Shown here piece by piece: positions 24,961 to 33,439 of a stretch of 64,000 nt of DNA. The stretch covers positions 496,001 to 560,000 of the forward strand of contig CAVTOG010000015.1 of NCBI GenBank assembly GCA_963736325.1, written 5' to 3'. Positions within the stretch are counted from its first letter, which is position 1. The number at the start of each line of letters is the position of its first letter. Position numbers and translations under genes: made by a program. The notes under the pieces are model-generated. The model was given only the letters and a program-made list of their open reading frames with translations. It did not search any database and was not told the DNA's origin. Source of the stretch: Actinoallomurus sp963736325. Lineage in GTDB: Bacteria; Actinomycetota; Actinomycetes; Streptosporangiales; Streptosporangiaceae.

Positions 24961-27027
24961 ATGCCGTACACACTGCCGCCCGATGCCGCCGACTTCACCG
25001 GACGGGGCGGAGCGGTCGCCGAGCTGACCGACGCGCTCGCGCCCGCCGGCCCGATGCGGGTCGCCGCGGTCGGCGGGATGGGCGGGGTCGGCAAGACCGC
25101 CCTCGCCGTGCACGCCGCGCACCTGATGCGCGGGAGCTACCCCGGCGGGCTGCTCTTCGCCGACCTCTCGGGCGACGGCGACCGGCCCGCCGATCCGTAC
25201 GCGGTGCTCGGCGGGCTCCTGGAGGCGCTCGGCCACGCGGAGGTTCCCGGCGGGCTGGAGGAGCGGGCCGCGCTGTACCGCTCGGAGCTGGCCGGACGCC
25301 GGACGCTGGTGCTGCTCGACGGCGCGCGCGACCGGGCGCACGTACGCCCGCTGCTTCCCGGCACTCCCGGCGCGGGAGTCCTCGTGACGAGCCGCGTCAC
25401 GATGGCGGGCCTGCCCGGGGTGCGCCTCGTCGACCTCGACGTCCTCGAACCCGCCGAGGCCGTGGCCCTGCTCGGCCGCGTCGTCGGCCGGGTGCGGATC
25501 GCCACCGAGCGCAGTGCCGCGCTCGACCTGGTCGCGGCCTGCGGGTTCCTTCCGCTGGCCGTACGCGCCGCGGGGGAGCGTCTCATCGCCTCGCCGTGGC
25601 TCGCCGTCGGCGAGCTGGCGCGGAGCGTGGCGCGCGACCGCCTCGGTGAGCTGCCCTCTGTGGACGCCTGCCTGCGGCGCGGGCAGGACCGGCTCTCGGA
25701 GGACCAGGCGCGCGCCTTCCACCTGCTGGCGCCGACGGGCGTCCACGGGTTCACGACCGACGCCGCCTCGGCCGCGCTCGGCATCCGTCGGCACCGCGCC
25801 GACGACGTCGTCGACTCGCTCGTGGACCGGAGCCTGCTCGAATGCGTCGCTCCCGGCCGCTACCGCTACCACGAGCTGAACCAGGCCCTCGCGTCGCGCG
25901 AGGCGGCGGACTCCCGGCCGCCGGCGGCACGCGCGGCGGCCCTGCGCGGGCTGCTCGGCTTCCACCTCGCCTCGGCGCGCGAGGCACGGCGCGTCATGGA
26001 CCTCGGCGAGCCCTGCGGCCACAGGGACACACGGCACCGTACGGTCAGGGAGGCGCGCACCTGGCTGTTCACCGAGCACGCCGCGATCCTGGCCGCCGTC
26101 GAGACCGCCGTACGCGCCCACGACGGCCCGATCGACCTGGCCGCCGACCTGGTGCTGGTCATGGCGGAGTTCCTCGACAACGAGTGGGACCCCCGCGCCT
26201 TCGAACGCGCGGCACGCGCCGTACGCGACGCCGCACGCGGGCACGGGGCGATCTCCGCGCGGGCCCGCGCGGAGTGCGCGCTCGGGCTGGCCGCCTGGTG
26301 GCGCGGCGACCTCACCGAGGCCGACCGCCGCCTGCGCACCGCGGCGCTCCTCGGGTCACGGCCGTGGCACGGCGACCGCTACCCGGCGGCCCTCGCACTC
26401 GACACCCTCACGGTCATGGCACTCGCCGACGGACGGATCTCCGACGCCGCGTCACTGTCCCGCGAGGCCGAGGAGACGTGGGGCCTGTACGGCGACCGCC
26501 GCGCCGAGGCGCGGGCCCACGTCGTACGCGGCCGCCTGCAGCTGGAGCGCGACACCCCGGCCGCGGCCGCCGTCTCCTGCACACGCGGCCTGCGCGTCTA
26601 CTTGGAGGCGGGCGACGCCGAAGGCACGTCGCAGGCCCTGTACGAGCTCGGCGTCGCGCTCCGAGCCGCGGACCGGAGCGAGGAGGCACTGGACCGGTTC
26701 GCCGAGAGCCTCGCCTACAGCCGCGCACTCGGGGCAAGGCCGCGTGAGGCCCACAACCTCACGAACATGGCGGAGGCGTTCCTCGACTGCGGCCGCCCTG
26801 CCGAAGCCGTCCACTACGCCGACCAAGCCCTCGCCGCGTTCGACCGAGACGCCACCGACGAGCGAGGCCACGCCATGATCGTCTACGGCCGCGCACTGGA
26901 CGCCATCGGCAACCACGCCGGAGCCCAGCGCCGCCTCGCGGAGGCCTGCGAACTCCTCGCAGGCGAGGACGGCCCCGCACTGGGAGAAGCCCGGCAGTAC
27001 CTGGAACGCCTGCGCCCCCGAGACTGA
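24961..27027 (+). CDS. NB-ARC/TPR protein, AfsR-like without the SARP DNA-binding domain
   Basis: A 688-residue STAND protein. It begins with LPPDAADFTGR, the linker sequence that in AfsR/SARP regulators joins the DNA-binding part to the NB-ARC NTPase. It then has Walker A GMGGVGKTAL, Walker B RTLVLLDGARD, sensor-like GVLVTSRV and GLPLAV-like CGFLPLAVRAAGE. From about residue 410 it is a string of TPR-like helical pairs (YELGVALRAADRSEEALDRF, ALDAIGNHAGAQRRL). The SARP and BTAD domains are absent, so it probably acts as a sensor/scaffold rather than binding DNA directly. GGAGGGG six bases upstream fixes ATG 24961. The last codons (EARQYLERLRPRD) reappear as a relic at 27385-27429. Confidence 0.88.
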   Translation: MPYTLPPDAADFTGRGGAVAELTDALAPAGPMRVAAVGGMGGVGKTALAVHAAHLMRGSYPGGLLFADLSGDGDRPADPYAVLGGLLEALGHAEVPGGLEERAALYRSELAGRRTLVLLDGARDRAHVRPLLPGTPGAGVLVTSRVTMAGLPGVRLVDLDVLEPAEAVALLGRVVGRVRIATERSAALDLVAACGFLPLAVRAAGERLIASPWLAVGELARSVARDRLGELPSVDACLRRGQDRLSEDQARAFHLLAPTGVHGFTTDAASAALGIRRHRADDVVDSLVDRSLLECVAPGRYRYHELNQALASREAADSRPPAARAAALRGLLGFHLASAREARRVMDLGEPCGHRDTRHRTVREARTWLFTEHAAILAAVETAVRAHDGPIDLAADLVLVMAEFLDNEWDPRAFERAARAVRDAARGHGAISARARAECALGLAAWWRGDLTEADRRLRTAALLGSRPWHGDRYPAALALDTLTVMALADGRISDAASLSREAEETWGLYGDRRAEARAHVVRGRLQLERDTPAAAAVSCTRGLRVYLEAGDAEGTSQALYELGVALRAADRSEEALDRFAESLAYSRALGARPREAHNLTNMAEAFLDCGRPAEAVHYADQALAAFDRDATDERGHAMIVYGRALDAIGNHAGAQRRLAEACELLAGEDGPALGEARQYLERLRPRD

Positions 27028-27061
27028 TACGGCCCCCTCGACCGACCTGCCCGCGCTGACG

Positions 27062-27107
27062 GCCGCGTTGAACGGCACAGGCGTGGCCCGGTGCCGTTCA
27101 ACGCGGC
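27062..27107 (+). terminator. 17-bp perfect hairpin after the NB-ARC gene
   Basis: GCCGCGTTGAACGGCAC (27062-27078) pairs perfectly with GTGCCGTTCAACGCGGC (27091-27107) around a 12-base loop. It begins 34 bases after the NB-ARC stop. There is no T run after it, so it is a hairpin-type terminator in the loose actinobacterial sense, or a palindrome left by an inverted duplication of the hrpB-like arm. The left arm resembles the hrpB codons for TAALDG. Confidence 0.5.
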
Positions 27108-27301
27108 GGCACCGGCATCGGCAAGACGCGGTCCCATGCTCGGGCAGTCAAGACTGATGCGGTTCCCTCGACCGACCTGCCCGTTTCATCGCCCTGCCCG
27201 CCCTGACCGCCGCCTCAGGCGGCGCGGGCGCGGCGGTGCTGGCTGCTCCGCCCGGTACCGGCAAGGCGACGCTGGCCTTCGCGGAGGTGTGCGAGCTTCT
27301 C

Positions 27302-27367
27302 GTGGGCGTGGGCGTGGGCGTGGGCGTGGGCGTGGGCGTGGGCGTGGGCGTGGGCGTGGGCGTGGGC
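27302..27367 (+). repeat. Hexanucleotide microsatellite (GTGGGC)11
   Basis: Eleven perfect tandem copies of GTGGGC occupy 66 bases, followed by the variant GTGGCG. In the frame that is open from 27236 into hrpB the run encodes alternating Val-Gly. Changes in copy number keep that frame. It lies inside the junction duplication, where NB-ARC residues after EACELLAG would be, so it probably expanded from the GAG/GGCGAG-like codons there. Confidence 0.95.
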
Positions 27368-27433
27368 GTGGCGGGCGCGCCGCTGGGGAGGCCCGGCGGT
27401 GTCTGGAGGGGCTGGGTCCGCGAGACTGATGCG

Positions 27434-29821
27434 GTGCGCTCGAACGACCTGCCCGTCTCCGCCGCTCTGCCCGCCCTGACCGCCGCCCTCGACGGTGCGG
27501 GTGCGGCGGTGCTGGCAGCTCCGCCTGGCACCGGTAAGACCACGCTGGTGCCGCTCGCCCTCGCGGAGTCCGGGCGGCGCGTGATCGTCGCGGAGCCGCG
27601 CAGGATGGCCGCGCGGGCCGCTGCGCGGCGGATGGCCTGGATGCTCGGTGAACCCGTCGGGAAGCGTGTCGGCTACGCGATCCGGGGCGAGCGCCGGCCC
27701 GGTAGCGATGTCGAGGTCGTCACCACCGGAGTGCTCCTGCAGCGGCTTCAGCACGATCCCGACCTGCGGGCCGACGTCGTCATCCTCGACGAGTGCCACG
27801 AACGCCACCTCGACGCCGACACCGCCCTCGCCTTCCTGCTCGACGTACGCGCGACGCTTCGCCCGGACCTTCGGCTGGTCGCCGCGTCCGCCACTCCGGA
27901 CAGCGGGCCGTGGTCGCGTCTGCTGGACGACGCGCCGGTGGTCACCGCCGATGCGGCCGTGCATCCCCTCGACGTGATCTGGGCGCCGCCGCCGCGGCCC
28001 GTACGGCCGCCGCACGGCATGCGGGTGGACCCCGCGCTGCTCGACCACGTGGCCCTGACCGTACGGCGTGCGCTGGCGGACGGCGACGGCGACGTGCTGT
28101 GCTTCCTGCCCGGTGGCGGCGAGCTCGCGCGGGTCGCCGGCGCCCTCGGTGACCTGGAGGTCCTGCAGCTGCACGGCCGGGCGCCCGCCGCCGTGCAGGA
28201 GGCCGCGCTGAGCCCGCACGACGCGCGGCGGGTCGTGCTGGCAACCTCGGTCGCCGAGTCGAGCCTGACCGTGCCGGGCGTGAGCGCCGTGGTGGACGCC
28301 GGCCTGGCGCGCGAGCCCCGTACCGACCACGCGCGCGGGCTGGGCGGCCTGACGACCGTACGGGTGTCGAAGGCCGCCGCCGATCAGCGCGCCGGGCGGG
28401 CCGGCCGTGAGGGGCCGGGCCGTGTCTACCGGTGCTGGTCCGAGGCCGAGCACGCGCGGCTGCCCGAACGCCCGCGCCCGGAGATCGAGCTGGCGGACCT
28501 GACCGGGTTCGCGCTGCAGGCGGCGTGCTGGGGCGATCCCGCGGCGGACGGCCTCGCGCTGCTCGACCCGCCGCCGCCCGCCGCGATGCGGGTCGCCCGA
28601 GAGACGTTGCGCGCGGTCGACGCCGTCGACGGGGACGGCCGGGTCACCGGGCGCGGCCGGAAAATGGCGCGCGTCGGCGTGCATCCTCGGCTGGCCCGCG
28701 CCCTCCTGGACGGTTCGGAACACGTCGGCGCGCGGGCCGCGGAGATCGTCGCCCTGCTGTCGGAGCAGCAGCGGACCGGCGACGACCTCGTCGCCGAGTG
28801 GCGCGCCCTGCGGCGCGACGGGCGGTTCCGGGAGGAGGCGCGCCGGCTGCGCCGCGCCGTGCCGGACGCCGCGGAGACGAGCGTGGACGACGAGACCGCG
28901 GCCGGTGTCGTGGTCGCGCTCGCCTTCCCCGAACGCGTCGCGCGTGCGCGTGACGGCGGCTACCTGATGGCGTCCGGCACCGCGGCCGAGACGGGGCGCG
29001 GATCGCGGCTCGGCGGAGCCGAGTGGCTGGCGATCGCGGTCGCCGACCGCGCGCCGGGCGCTCCGTCGGCGCGGATCCGCCAGGCCGTTCCCATCGACGA
29101 GACCGTCGCGCGCCTGGCCGTCCACGCGGTCGTGGCGGACGAGGTCCGCTGGGACGGCGACGTGGTCGCGCGCCGGGTCGAGCGGCTCGGCGCCATCGAG
29201 CTGTCCGCCGCACCCCTCGCCGATCCCGACCCCGGTCTCGTACGCGCCGCGCTCCGCGAGGGCCTGCGCAAGGAAGGGCTCGGCCTGCTGACGTGGACGC
29301 GCGACGCGGTCGCGCTGCGGGAGAGGCTGGCGTTCTGCCATCGCGCCCTCGGCGCGCCGTGGCCGCCGATGGACGACGCCGCGCTGCTGGAGTCCCTCGA
29401 CCTGTCCTCGGGCCGCCGTCGCGCGGACCTGGAGCGCGTCGACGTGACCGCCGCGCTGCGGAACCTGCTGCCGTGGGAGTGCGCGGCCCGCCTCGACGAG
29501 GTCGCGCCGGAACGCGTCACCGTGCCGACCGGCTCGCGGATCCGCGTCGACTACTCGGGCTCGCAGCCGGTGCTGGCCGTCAAGTTGCAGGAGTTGTTCG
29601 GCTGGCAGGCGGCGCCCCGCATCGCGGGCGTCCCGCTGGTCGTGCACCTGCTGTCGCCCGCGGGCCGCCCGGCCGCTGTGACCGCGGATCTCGCGTCATT
29701 CTGGCGTGAGGGCTACCGGAGCGTACGCGCGGAGCTGCGCGGGCGTTATCCCCGCCATCCCTGGCCCGAGGACCCGGCGACGGCGGAGCCCACGCGCCGT
29801 GCCAAGTCGCGCCGTTCGTGA
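27434..29821 (+). CDS. hrpB: ATP-dependent helicase HrpB
   Basis: A 795-residue DEAH-box helicase, close to the usual HrpB length of about 820. Motif I is APPGTGKTTLVPL, motif II DECHER in VILDECHERHLD, motif III SATPD, motif VI QRAGRAGREGPGRVYR, and the C-terminal HrpB-specific domain ends YPRHPWPEDP. The start GTG 27434 gives the normal N-terminus (RSNDLPVSAALPALTAAL). The same frame is open upstream to 27236 through a duplicated hrpB-like start and the Val-Gly repeat, so a longer fused product starting in the relic is formally possible. The biological role of bacterial HrpB is poorly defined. Confidence 0.92.
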   Translation: MRSNDLPVSAALPALTAALDGAGAAVLAAPPGTGKTTLVPLALAESGRRVIVAEPRRMAARAAARRMAWMLGEPVGKRVGYAIRGERRPGSDVEVVTTGVLLQRLQHDPDLRADVVILDECHERHLDADTALAFLLDVRATLRPDLRLVAASATPDSGPWSRLLDDAPVVTADAAVHPLDVIWAPPPRPVRPPHGMRVDPALLDHVALTVRRALADGDGDVLCFLPGGGELARVAGALGDLEVLQLHGRAPAAVQEAALSPHDARRVVLATSVAESSLTVPGVSAVVDAGLAREPRTDHARGLGGLTTVRVSKAAADQRAGRAGREGPGRVYRCWSEAEHARLPERPRPEIELADLTGFALQAACWGDPAADGLALLDPPPPAAMRVARETLRAVDAVDGDGRVTGRGRKMARVGVHPRLARALLDGSEHVGARAAEIVALLSEQQRTGDDLVAEWRALRRDGRFREEARRLRRAVPDAAETSVDDETAAGVVVALAFPERVARARDGGYLMASGTAAETGRGSRLGGAEWLAIAVADRAPGAPSARIRQAVPIDETVARLAVHAVVADEVRWDGDVVARRVERLGAIELSAAPLADPDPGLVRAALREGLRKEGLGLLTWTRDAVALRERLAFCHRALGAPWPPMDDAALLESLDLSSGRRRADLERVDVTAALRNLLPWECAARLDEVAPERVTVPTGSRIRVDYSGSQPVLAVKLQELFGWQAAPRIAGVPLVVHLLSPAGRPAAVTADLASFWREGYRSVRAELRGRYPRHPWPEDPATAEPTRRAKSRRS

Positions 29822-29895
29822 TGACGGTCTCTTGATTTCGTAGAGAATCGCACGACTGGTGAGCGGGAGGTCCCGGGGTCTGGTCTGATGGCGCG

Positions 29896-30213
29896 GTGAA
29901 AAGGAGCGTCGTCCCTGTTCCCCGGTCTCTGATGATCTCCCAAGATGAGATCTATATGCAGTTAAAAGGGAAATATCGGAGGCTTATTCTTATCGTAGGA
30001 TTGGTGGCCGGTGGGTGGTATCTGCTTTATGTGATGGCGTGTGAGTTCGCGCGCTCTTTCATGACTTATCGGCTTTTTGGGCGGGTAAATGTCGCGCTCG
30101 TCTTCGGGGTGCTGGAGTTCGCGTCCACGTTCGTGATCGCCGGGCGGTTCGCCCGCTTCTCGCGCGACGTCGTCGACCCGCTCGCCGCCCAGGTCGCCAG
30201 AGGCGACGGATGA
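29896..30213 (+). CDS. DUF485 membrane protein, partner of the solute symporter
   Basis: A 105-residue protein from GTG 29896 (ATG 29932 also possible). It has two membrane helices (LILIVGLVAGGWYLLYVMAC and VNVALVFGVLEFASTFVIAG) with the DUF485 pattern of an aromatic-rich first helix and a polar turn. DUF485 proteins (YjcH type) are almost always encoded just before a sodium:solute symporter of the ActP type, as here, where the stop overlaps the next start by four bases (ATGA). The AT-richer 5' part (29940-30090) is unlike its neighbours. It is probably a small accessory subunit of the transporter. Confidence 0.85.
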   Translation: MKRSVVPVPRSLMISQDEIYMQLKGKYRRLILIVGLVAGGWYLLYVMACEFARSFMTYRLFGRVNVALVFGVLEFASTFVIAGRFARFSRDVVDPLAAQVARGDG

Positions 30214-31844
30214 CGCCGCACGCCGTGCTCTCCGGCGGCGGCCAGGCGCTCGCGCTGGCCCTGTCCGGCTCCGTCGCCTGCGCCGCCCTCGCCGCGGTGA
30301 CGCGGGCCCGCGCGCGTACGGCCGCGGACTTCCTCACGGGCGACCGCCGACTCACGGGGAGGGGCAACGGCTTCGCGCTGTGCGGCGCGTACCTGTCCGC
30401 CGTCTCGCTGCTCGGGATCTCCGGGGTCATCGCGCTGTCCGGATACGACGGGTTCGCCTGCTGCGTCGGTGTGGTGGTGGCATGGATCCCGGTGCTGCTC
30501 CTGGCCCGCCAGGTCCGCAACACGGGCCGCCGTACACAGGCCGACGTCCTCTGCCGCCGGGCCCTCCGCGAACCGCCCGTACGCGTCGCCTCCGCCGTCG
30601 CCACGGTCACGATCTCGGCGTGTTACCTCGTCGCGCAGCTGTCCGTGGCGGGCGCGCTGGCCGCCCATCTGCTCGGCGTACGCCCGGCGGCGACGATCGC
30701 GCTGACGGGCACGCTGACGATCGTGTGCGCCGCGGCAGGCGGCACGAGGGGCGCCACGTGGATGCAGATCGCCAAGACGGCCCTCCTCCTGTCGGCGTGC
30801 GGGCTGATGACGCTGCTCACCCTCGCGAGGTTCGGCTTCGACCTGAACACCGTCCTCGGCGACGCCGCGGACGCCAGCGGCAGCGGCGCCCACTTCCTCG
30901 CCCCGGGCCTGAGGTACGGCGGCCAGACCCCGCCTCCGCCCACGGAGACCCTGGCGGGCAAGTTCGACTTCGTGAGCCTCGCCCTGACCTTGGCCCTGGG
31001 CGCGGCCGGCCTGCCCCAGGTCATGAACCGCCTGTTCGCCGGCCGCGAGCCCCGCGCATCGGTGAAGTGGGCGATGGCCTCGACCGGCGCCGTCGTCGCG
31101 ATGCTCGTCGTCCTCGGGTTCGGCGCCGCCGCCCTGATCGGCCACGAGGAACTCCTGTCGAGCCCGTCGCCCGGTCTGACCGCCGTCCCGGACCTCGTAC
31201 GCGAACTGGGCGTCCGCATAGCGGGCACGCACGGCGGCGACATCCTGTCGGCGATATTCGCCGCGACGGTCTTCGCCACGATCCTCACCGTCACGACGAG
31301 CGCGCTCCTGGCCGCCGCGACGTCGCTGGCCCACGACTGGTTCGGCCGGGTCTTCACCCTGGGTCGCCCGAAACCGGCGGAACAACTCCTGACCGCGAGA
31401 GCGGCCACGATCGCGGTCGGCGCCGCCGCCACGGCACTCGCGATGCTGCCGGAGAACCCGAGCGCCCTCCTGGCCCTTCCGTTCACGATCGCCGCGTCGT
31501 CGTTCTTCCCGGCCGTGACCCTCAGCCTCTTCTGGCGCCGCCTGAACGGCCCGGGAGTGGTGGCCGCCCTCTACGGAGGCCTGACGACCTCGATCGTCCT
31601 GACTCTCTTCTCCCCGGTGGTGTCGGGCAGAACCGACCCGGCGACGGGAGAAAGCCTCTCACTGCTCCCGCCCGGGACGGACTTCGCCTGGTTCCCGCTG
31701 GAGAACCCGGCCCTCATCTCGGTCCCGGCCGCCTTCCTGTGCGCCGCCGCGGCCACCTGCCTGAGCCGGGAGAAAGCCGACCCGAACGCCTTCACCGCCC
31801 TGACCGTCCACTCCCTGACCGGCACGTCCCCCCGAGGCCGCTGA
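30210..31844 (+). CDS. Sodium:solute symporter, ActP-like monocarboxylate (acetate) permease
   Basis: A 544-residue protein with about 13 membrane helices. It shows the SSSF features of the ActP subgroup: an N-terminal DFLTGDRRLTGRGNGFALCGAYLSAVSLLG, a GLPQVMNRLFAGREPRAS core and late helices with FTIAASSFFPAVTLSLFWRR (given here in parts). Transporters of this group take up acetate, propionate, pyruvate or similar acids with sodium. It is translationally coupled to the DUF485 gene. The surrounding acyl-CoA ligases make a short-chain acid substrate plausible, but that is inference. Confidence 0.88.
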   Translation: MTPHAVLSGGGQALALALSGSVACAALAAVTRARARTAADFLTGDRRLTGRGNGFALCGAYLSAVSLLGISGVIALSGYDGFACCVGVVVAWIPVLLLARQVRNTGRRTQADVLCRRALREPPVRVASAVATVTISACYLVAQLSVAGALAAHLLGVRPAATIALTGTLTIVCAAAGGTRGATWMQIAKTALLLSACGLMTLLTLARFGFDLNTVLGDAADASGSGAHFLAPGLRYGGQTPPPPTETLAGKFDFVSLALTLALGAAGLPQVMNRLFAGREPRASVKWAMASTGAVVAMLVVLGFGAAALIGHEELLSSPSPGLTAVPDLVRELGVRIAGTHGGDILSAIFAATVFATILTVTTSALLAAATSLAHDWFGRVFTLGRPKPAEQLLTARAATIAVGAAATALAMLPENPSALLALPFTIAASSFFPAVTLSLFWRRLNGPGVVAALYGGLTTSIVLTLFSPVVSGRTDPATGESLSLLPPGTDFAWFPLENPALISVPAAFLCAAAATCLSREKADPNAFTALTVHSLTGTSPRGR

Positions 31845-31849
31845 CCGGC

Positions 31850-32701
31850 CTACCGCGCGGTCAGCACGTGGAGGGTCGGGTTCTGGCCGTAGACGTTCTC
31901 CGACACCGCGTACAGGCGGCCGCCGGGACCCCACGCGAGTGCCCGGGGGACGAGCTTGAGCGGTGAGAGCGGGTCGACGCCGAAGTCCCAGACACGCGCA
32001 GGCGTCGTTCCGTCGGCAGTGGGGAAGACGGCGACGTCGTTCGCGTGGCTCCCGTCGTCGATTCCGGTCGCGACGTAGGCGCCGTCGGGGGACACCTCGA
32101 CCGCGTTGGGGTAGGCGCCCGTCTCGTACGTCGCCACCTCGGACAGGTCCGTGCCGGACAGCGCGGTGACGTGGTACGGATAACCGGCGGCGACCAGTGC
32201 GCGTGACCCGTCGGGTGTCACCGCGACGTCGGCGAGGGTCGAGCCGGCGTCACTCGTGAGATGGTCGAGCACGGCCGTGTTCCCGTCCAGCCGATACTCG
32301 CGGACGATGCCGGGGGGCGTCCCGGGTTCGCCGGTGATCAGAGACCCGTCCGGGCCGGCCGCCAGGACCGGAGGCGCGTTCAGCTCGTACGGCCCCTCCT
32401 GGCCGAGTACGACGACCGGCTCTCCGCTCGTCACCGTGAGGCTGCCGAGCCGTCCCTCGCCGGTCTGGCATCCGTAGCCGAACCACAGAACGTCTCCGGC
32501 ACGGGCCAGATCGGTCGGGCAGGTCGCCGCGCCCGTGGAGTAACGAGCGGTCTCCCGCAGCGACCCGGTGTCGATCGCGGCCACCGCGTCCGCCTCGGAC
32601 AGGGCGACGTACAGCGTCGAGCCGTCGCCGCTCAGCACCATGTCCGCGGCACCGGGCAGGTCGTGGACGACCGTCGTGACCTGTCCCTCCAGGTTCAGCA
32701 C
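31850..32701 (-). pseudogene. YVTN-type beta-propeller protein, 5'-truncated
   Basis: From GTG 32701 the frame gives 283 residues of YVTN/TolB-like repeats (SGDGSTLYVALSEADAVAAIDT, TPDGSRALVAAGYPYHVTAL, SPDGAYVATGIDDG). Secreted members of this family start with a signal peptide and a first blade. Here GTG falls inside a blade strand (AVAVLNLEG). The frame stays open upstream to about 32795 without a start codon or signal peptide, although TSHVLEPG there resembles the first mature residues of relatives. So the promoter and signal region appear lost. It lies downstream of the two-component operon, behind a hairpin. Confidence 0.6.
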
Positions 32702-32788
32702 CGCGACCGCGTCATCGGGTGTCCTCTCCGAGGGCCGCCCGGCGGGCCCCGGTTCCAGGACGTGAGATGTGCCTGAGGCGTTGACGCC

Positions 32789-32806
32789 GTGGCCTGTTCA
32801 GGCCAC
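32789..32806 (-). terminator. Short hairpin after the response regulator gene
   Basis: GTGGCCTG (32789-32796) pairs perfectly with CAGGCCAC (32799-32806) around TT. It lies six bases beyond the response-regulator stop in the direction of transcription. There is no T tract, so the call as terminator rests on position and stem strength. Confidence 0.45.
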
Positions 32807-32812
32807 GAGGGG

Positions 32813-33439
32813 TCACGTGTCCCTGATGCCGAGGAGCCCGCGCTTGTACGCCTCGCTGACCGCGGCGGCGCGGTCGCGCACGCCCAGCTTGTCGTAGATG
32901 TGCAGCAAGTGAGTCTTGATGGTCGCCTCGCTCACGAACAGGCGGCGGGCGGCTTCGCGGTTCGTGGTGCCGTCCGCGACCAAGGCCAGGACCTCGCGTT
33001 CGCGCTTGCTCAGCGTTCCGTCGACCGGGCGGCGGACGCGGCCCATGAGACGGCCCGCCACCGACGGCGACAGGACCGATTCGCCGCGGTGGGCCGAGCG
33101 GACCGCGCGCATGAGCTCCTCTCGGGGCGCGTCCTTCAGCAGGTAGCCCGTCGCGCCCGCCTCGATGGCCGGGAGGACGTCGCTGTCCGTGTCGAACGTC
33201 GTGAGCACCAGCACGCGGACCGACGGGTGCGTGCGCCGCAACTCGGTGATGGCCTCCACGCCGCCCATCTCCGGCATGCGCAGGTCCATCAGCACGACGT
33301 CCGCGGAGCCGGCGCGGGCGACGGCCTCGGTGCCGTTCGACGCTTCGCCGACGACCTCGAAGTCCGGGTCGGCGGAGAAGACGCCGCGTAGACCGTCACG
33401 GACGATCGGGTGGTCGTCGACGATCAGCAGGCGGATCAT
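32813..33439 (-). CDS. NarL/LuxR-type response regulator
   Basis: A 208-residue protein. The receiver domain has the acidic pair D8-D9, the phosphoacceptor D52 (VVLMDLRMP), the Thr in LVLTTFD and the Lys in YLLKDAPRE. The C-terminal LuxR-type helix-turn-helix is clear (LSKREREVLALVADGTTNREA and the following RRLFVSEATIKTHL). The ATG overlaps the kinase stop by four bases. It should receive phosphate from the adjacent kinase and regulate the linked ABC exporter. Confidence 0.95.
   Translation of the reverse strand: MIRLLIVDDHPIVRDGLRGVFSADPDFEVVGEASNGTEAVARAGSADVVLMDLRMPEMGGVEAITELRRTHPSVRVLVLTTFDTDSDVLPAIEAGATGYLLKDAPREELMRAVRSAHRGESVLSPSVAGRLMGRVRRPVDGTLSKREREVLALVADGTTNREAARRLFVSEATIKTHLLHIYDKLGVRDRAAAVSEAYKRGLLGIRDT

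Larger units (their letters stand above)
27028..27433 (+). repeat. Degenerate tandem copies of the NB-ARC/hrpB junction
   Basis: Three junctions of the same type occur in a row. (1) The true NB-ARC end is followed by a decayed hrpB-like start with a relic GTGIGKT motif (about 27045-27150). (2) After GACTGATGCGG, a better preserved hrpB-like segment, LPALTAASGGAGAAVLAAPP then GTGKATL (27160-27283), is joined to EVCELLVG (27284 on), the counterpart of NB-ARC EACELLAG. A hexanucleotide run follows, then GEARRCLEGLGPRD and TGA 27427-27429, the counterpart of the NB-ARC end. (3) The real hrpB start follows at 27434. The interval has no complete gene and is best read as two or more rounds of tandem duplication followed by decay. 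Confidence 0.75.

Noticed and set aside
27302..27367. CRISPR-like repeat
   Set aside because: The unit is six bases without spacers; it is a simple hexanucleotide microsatellite.
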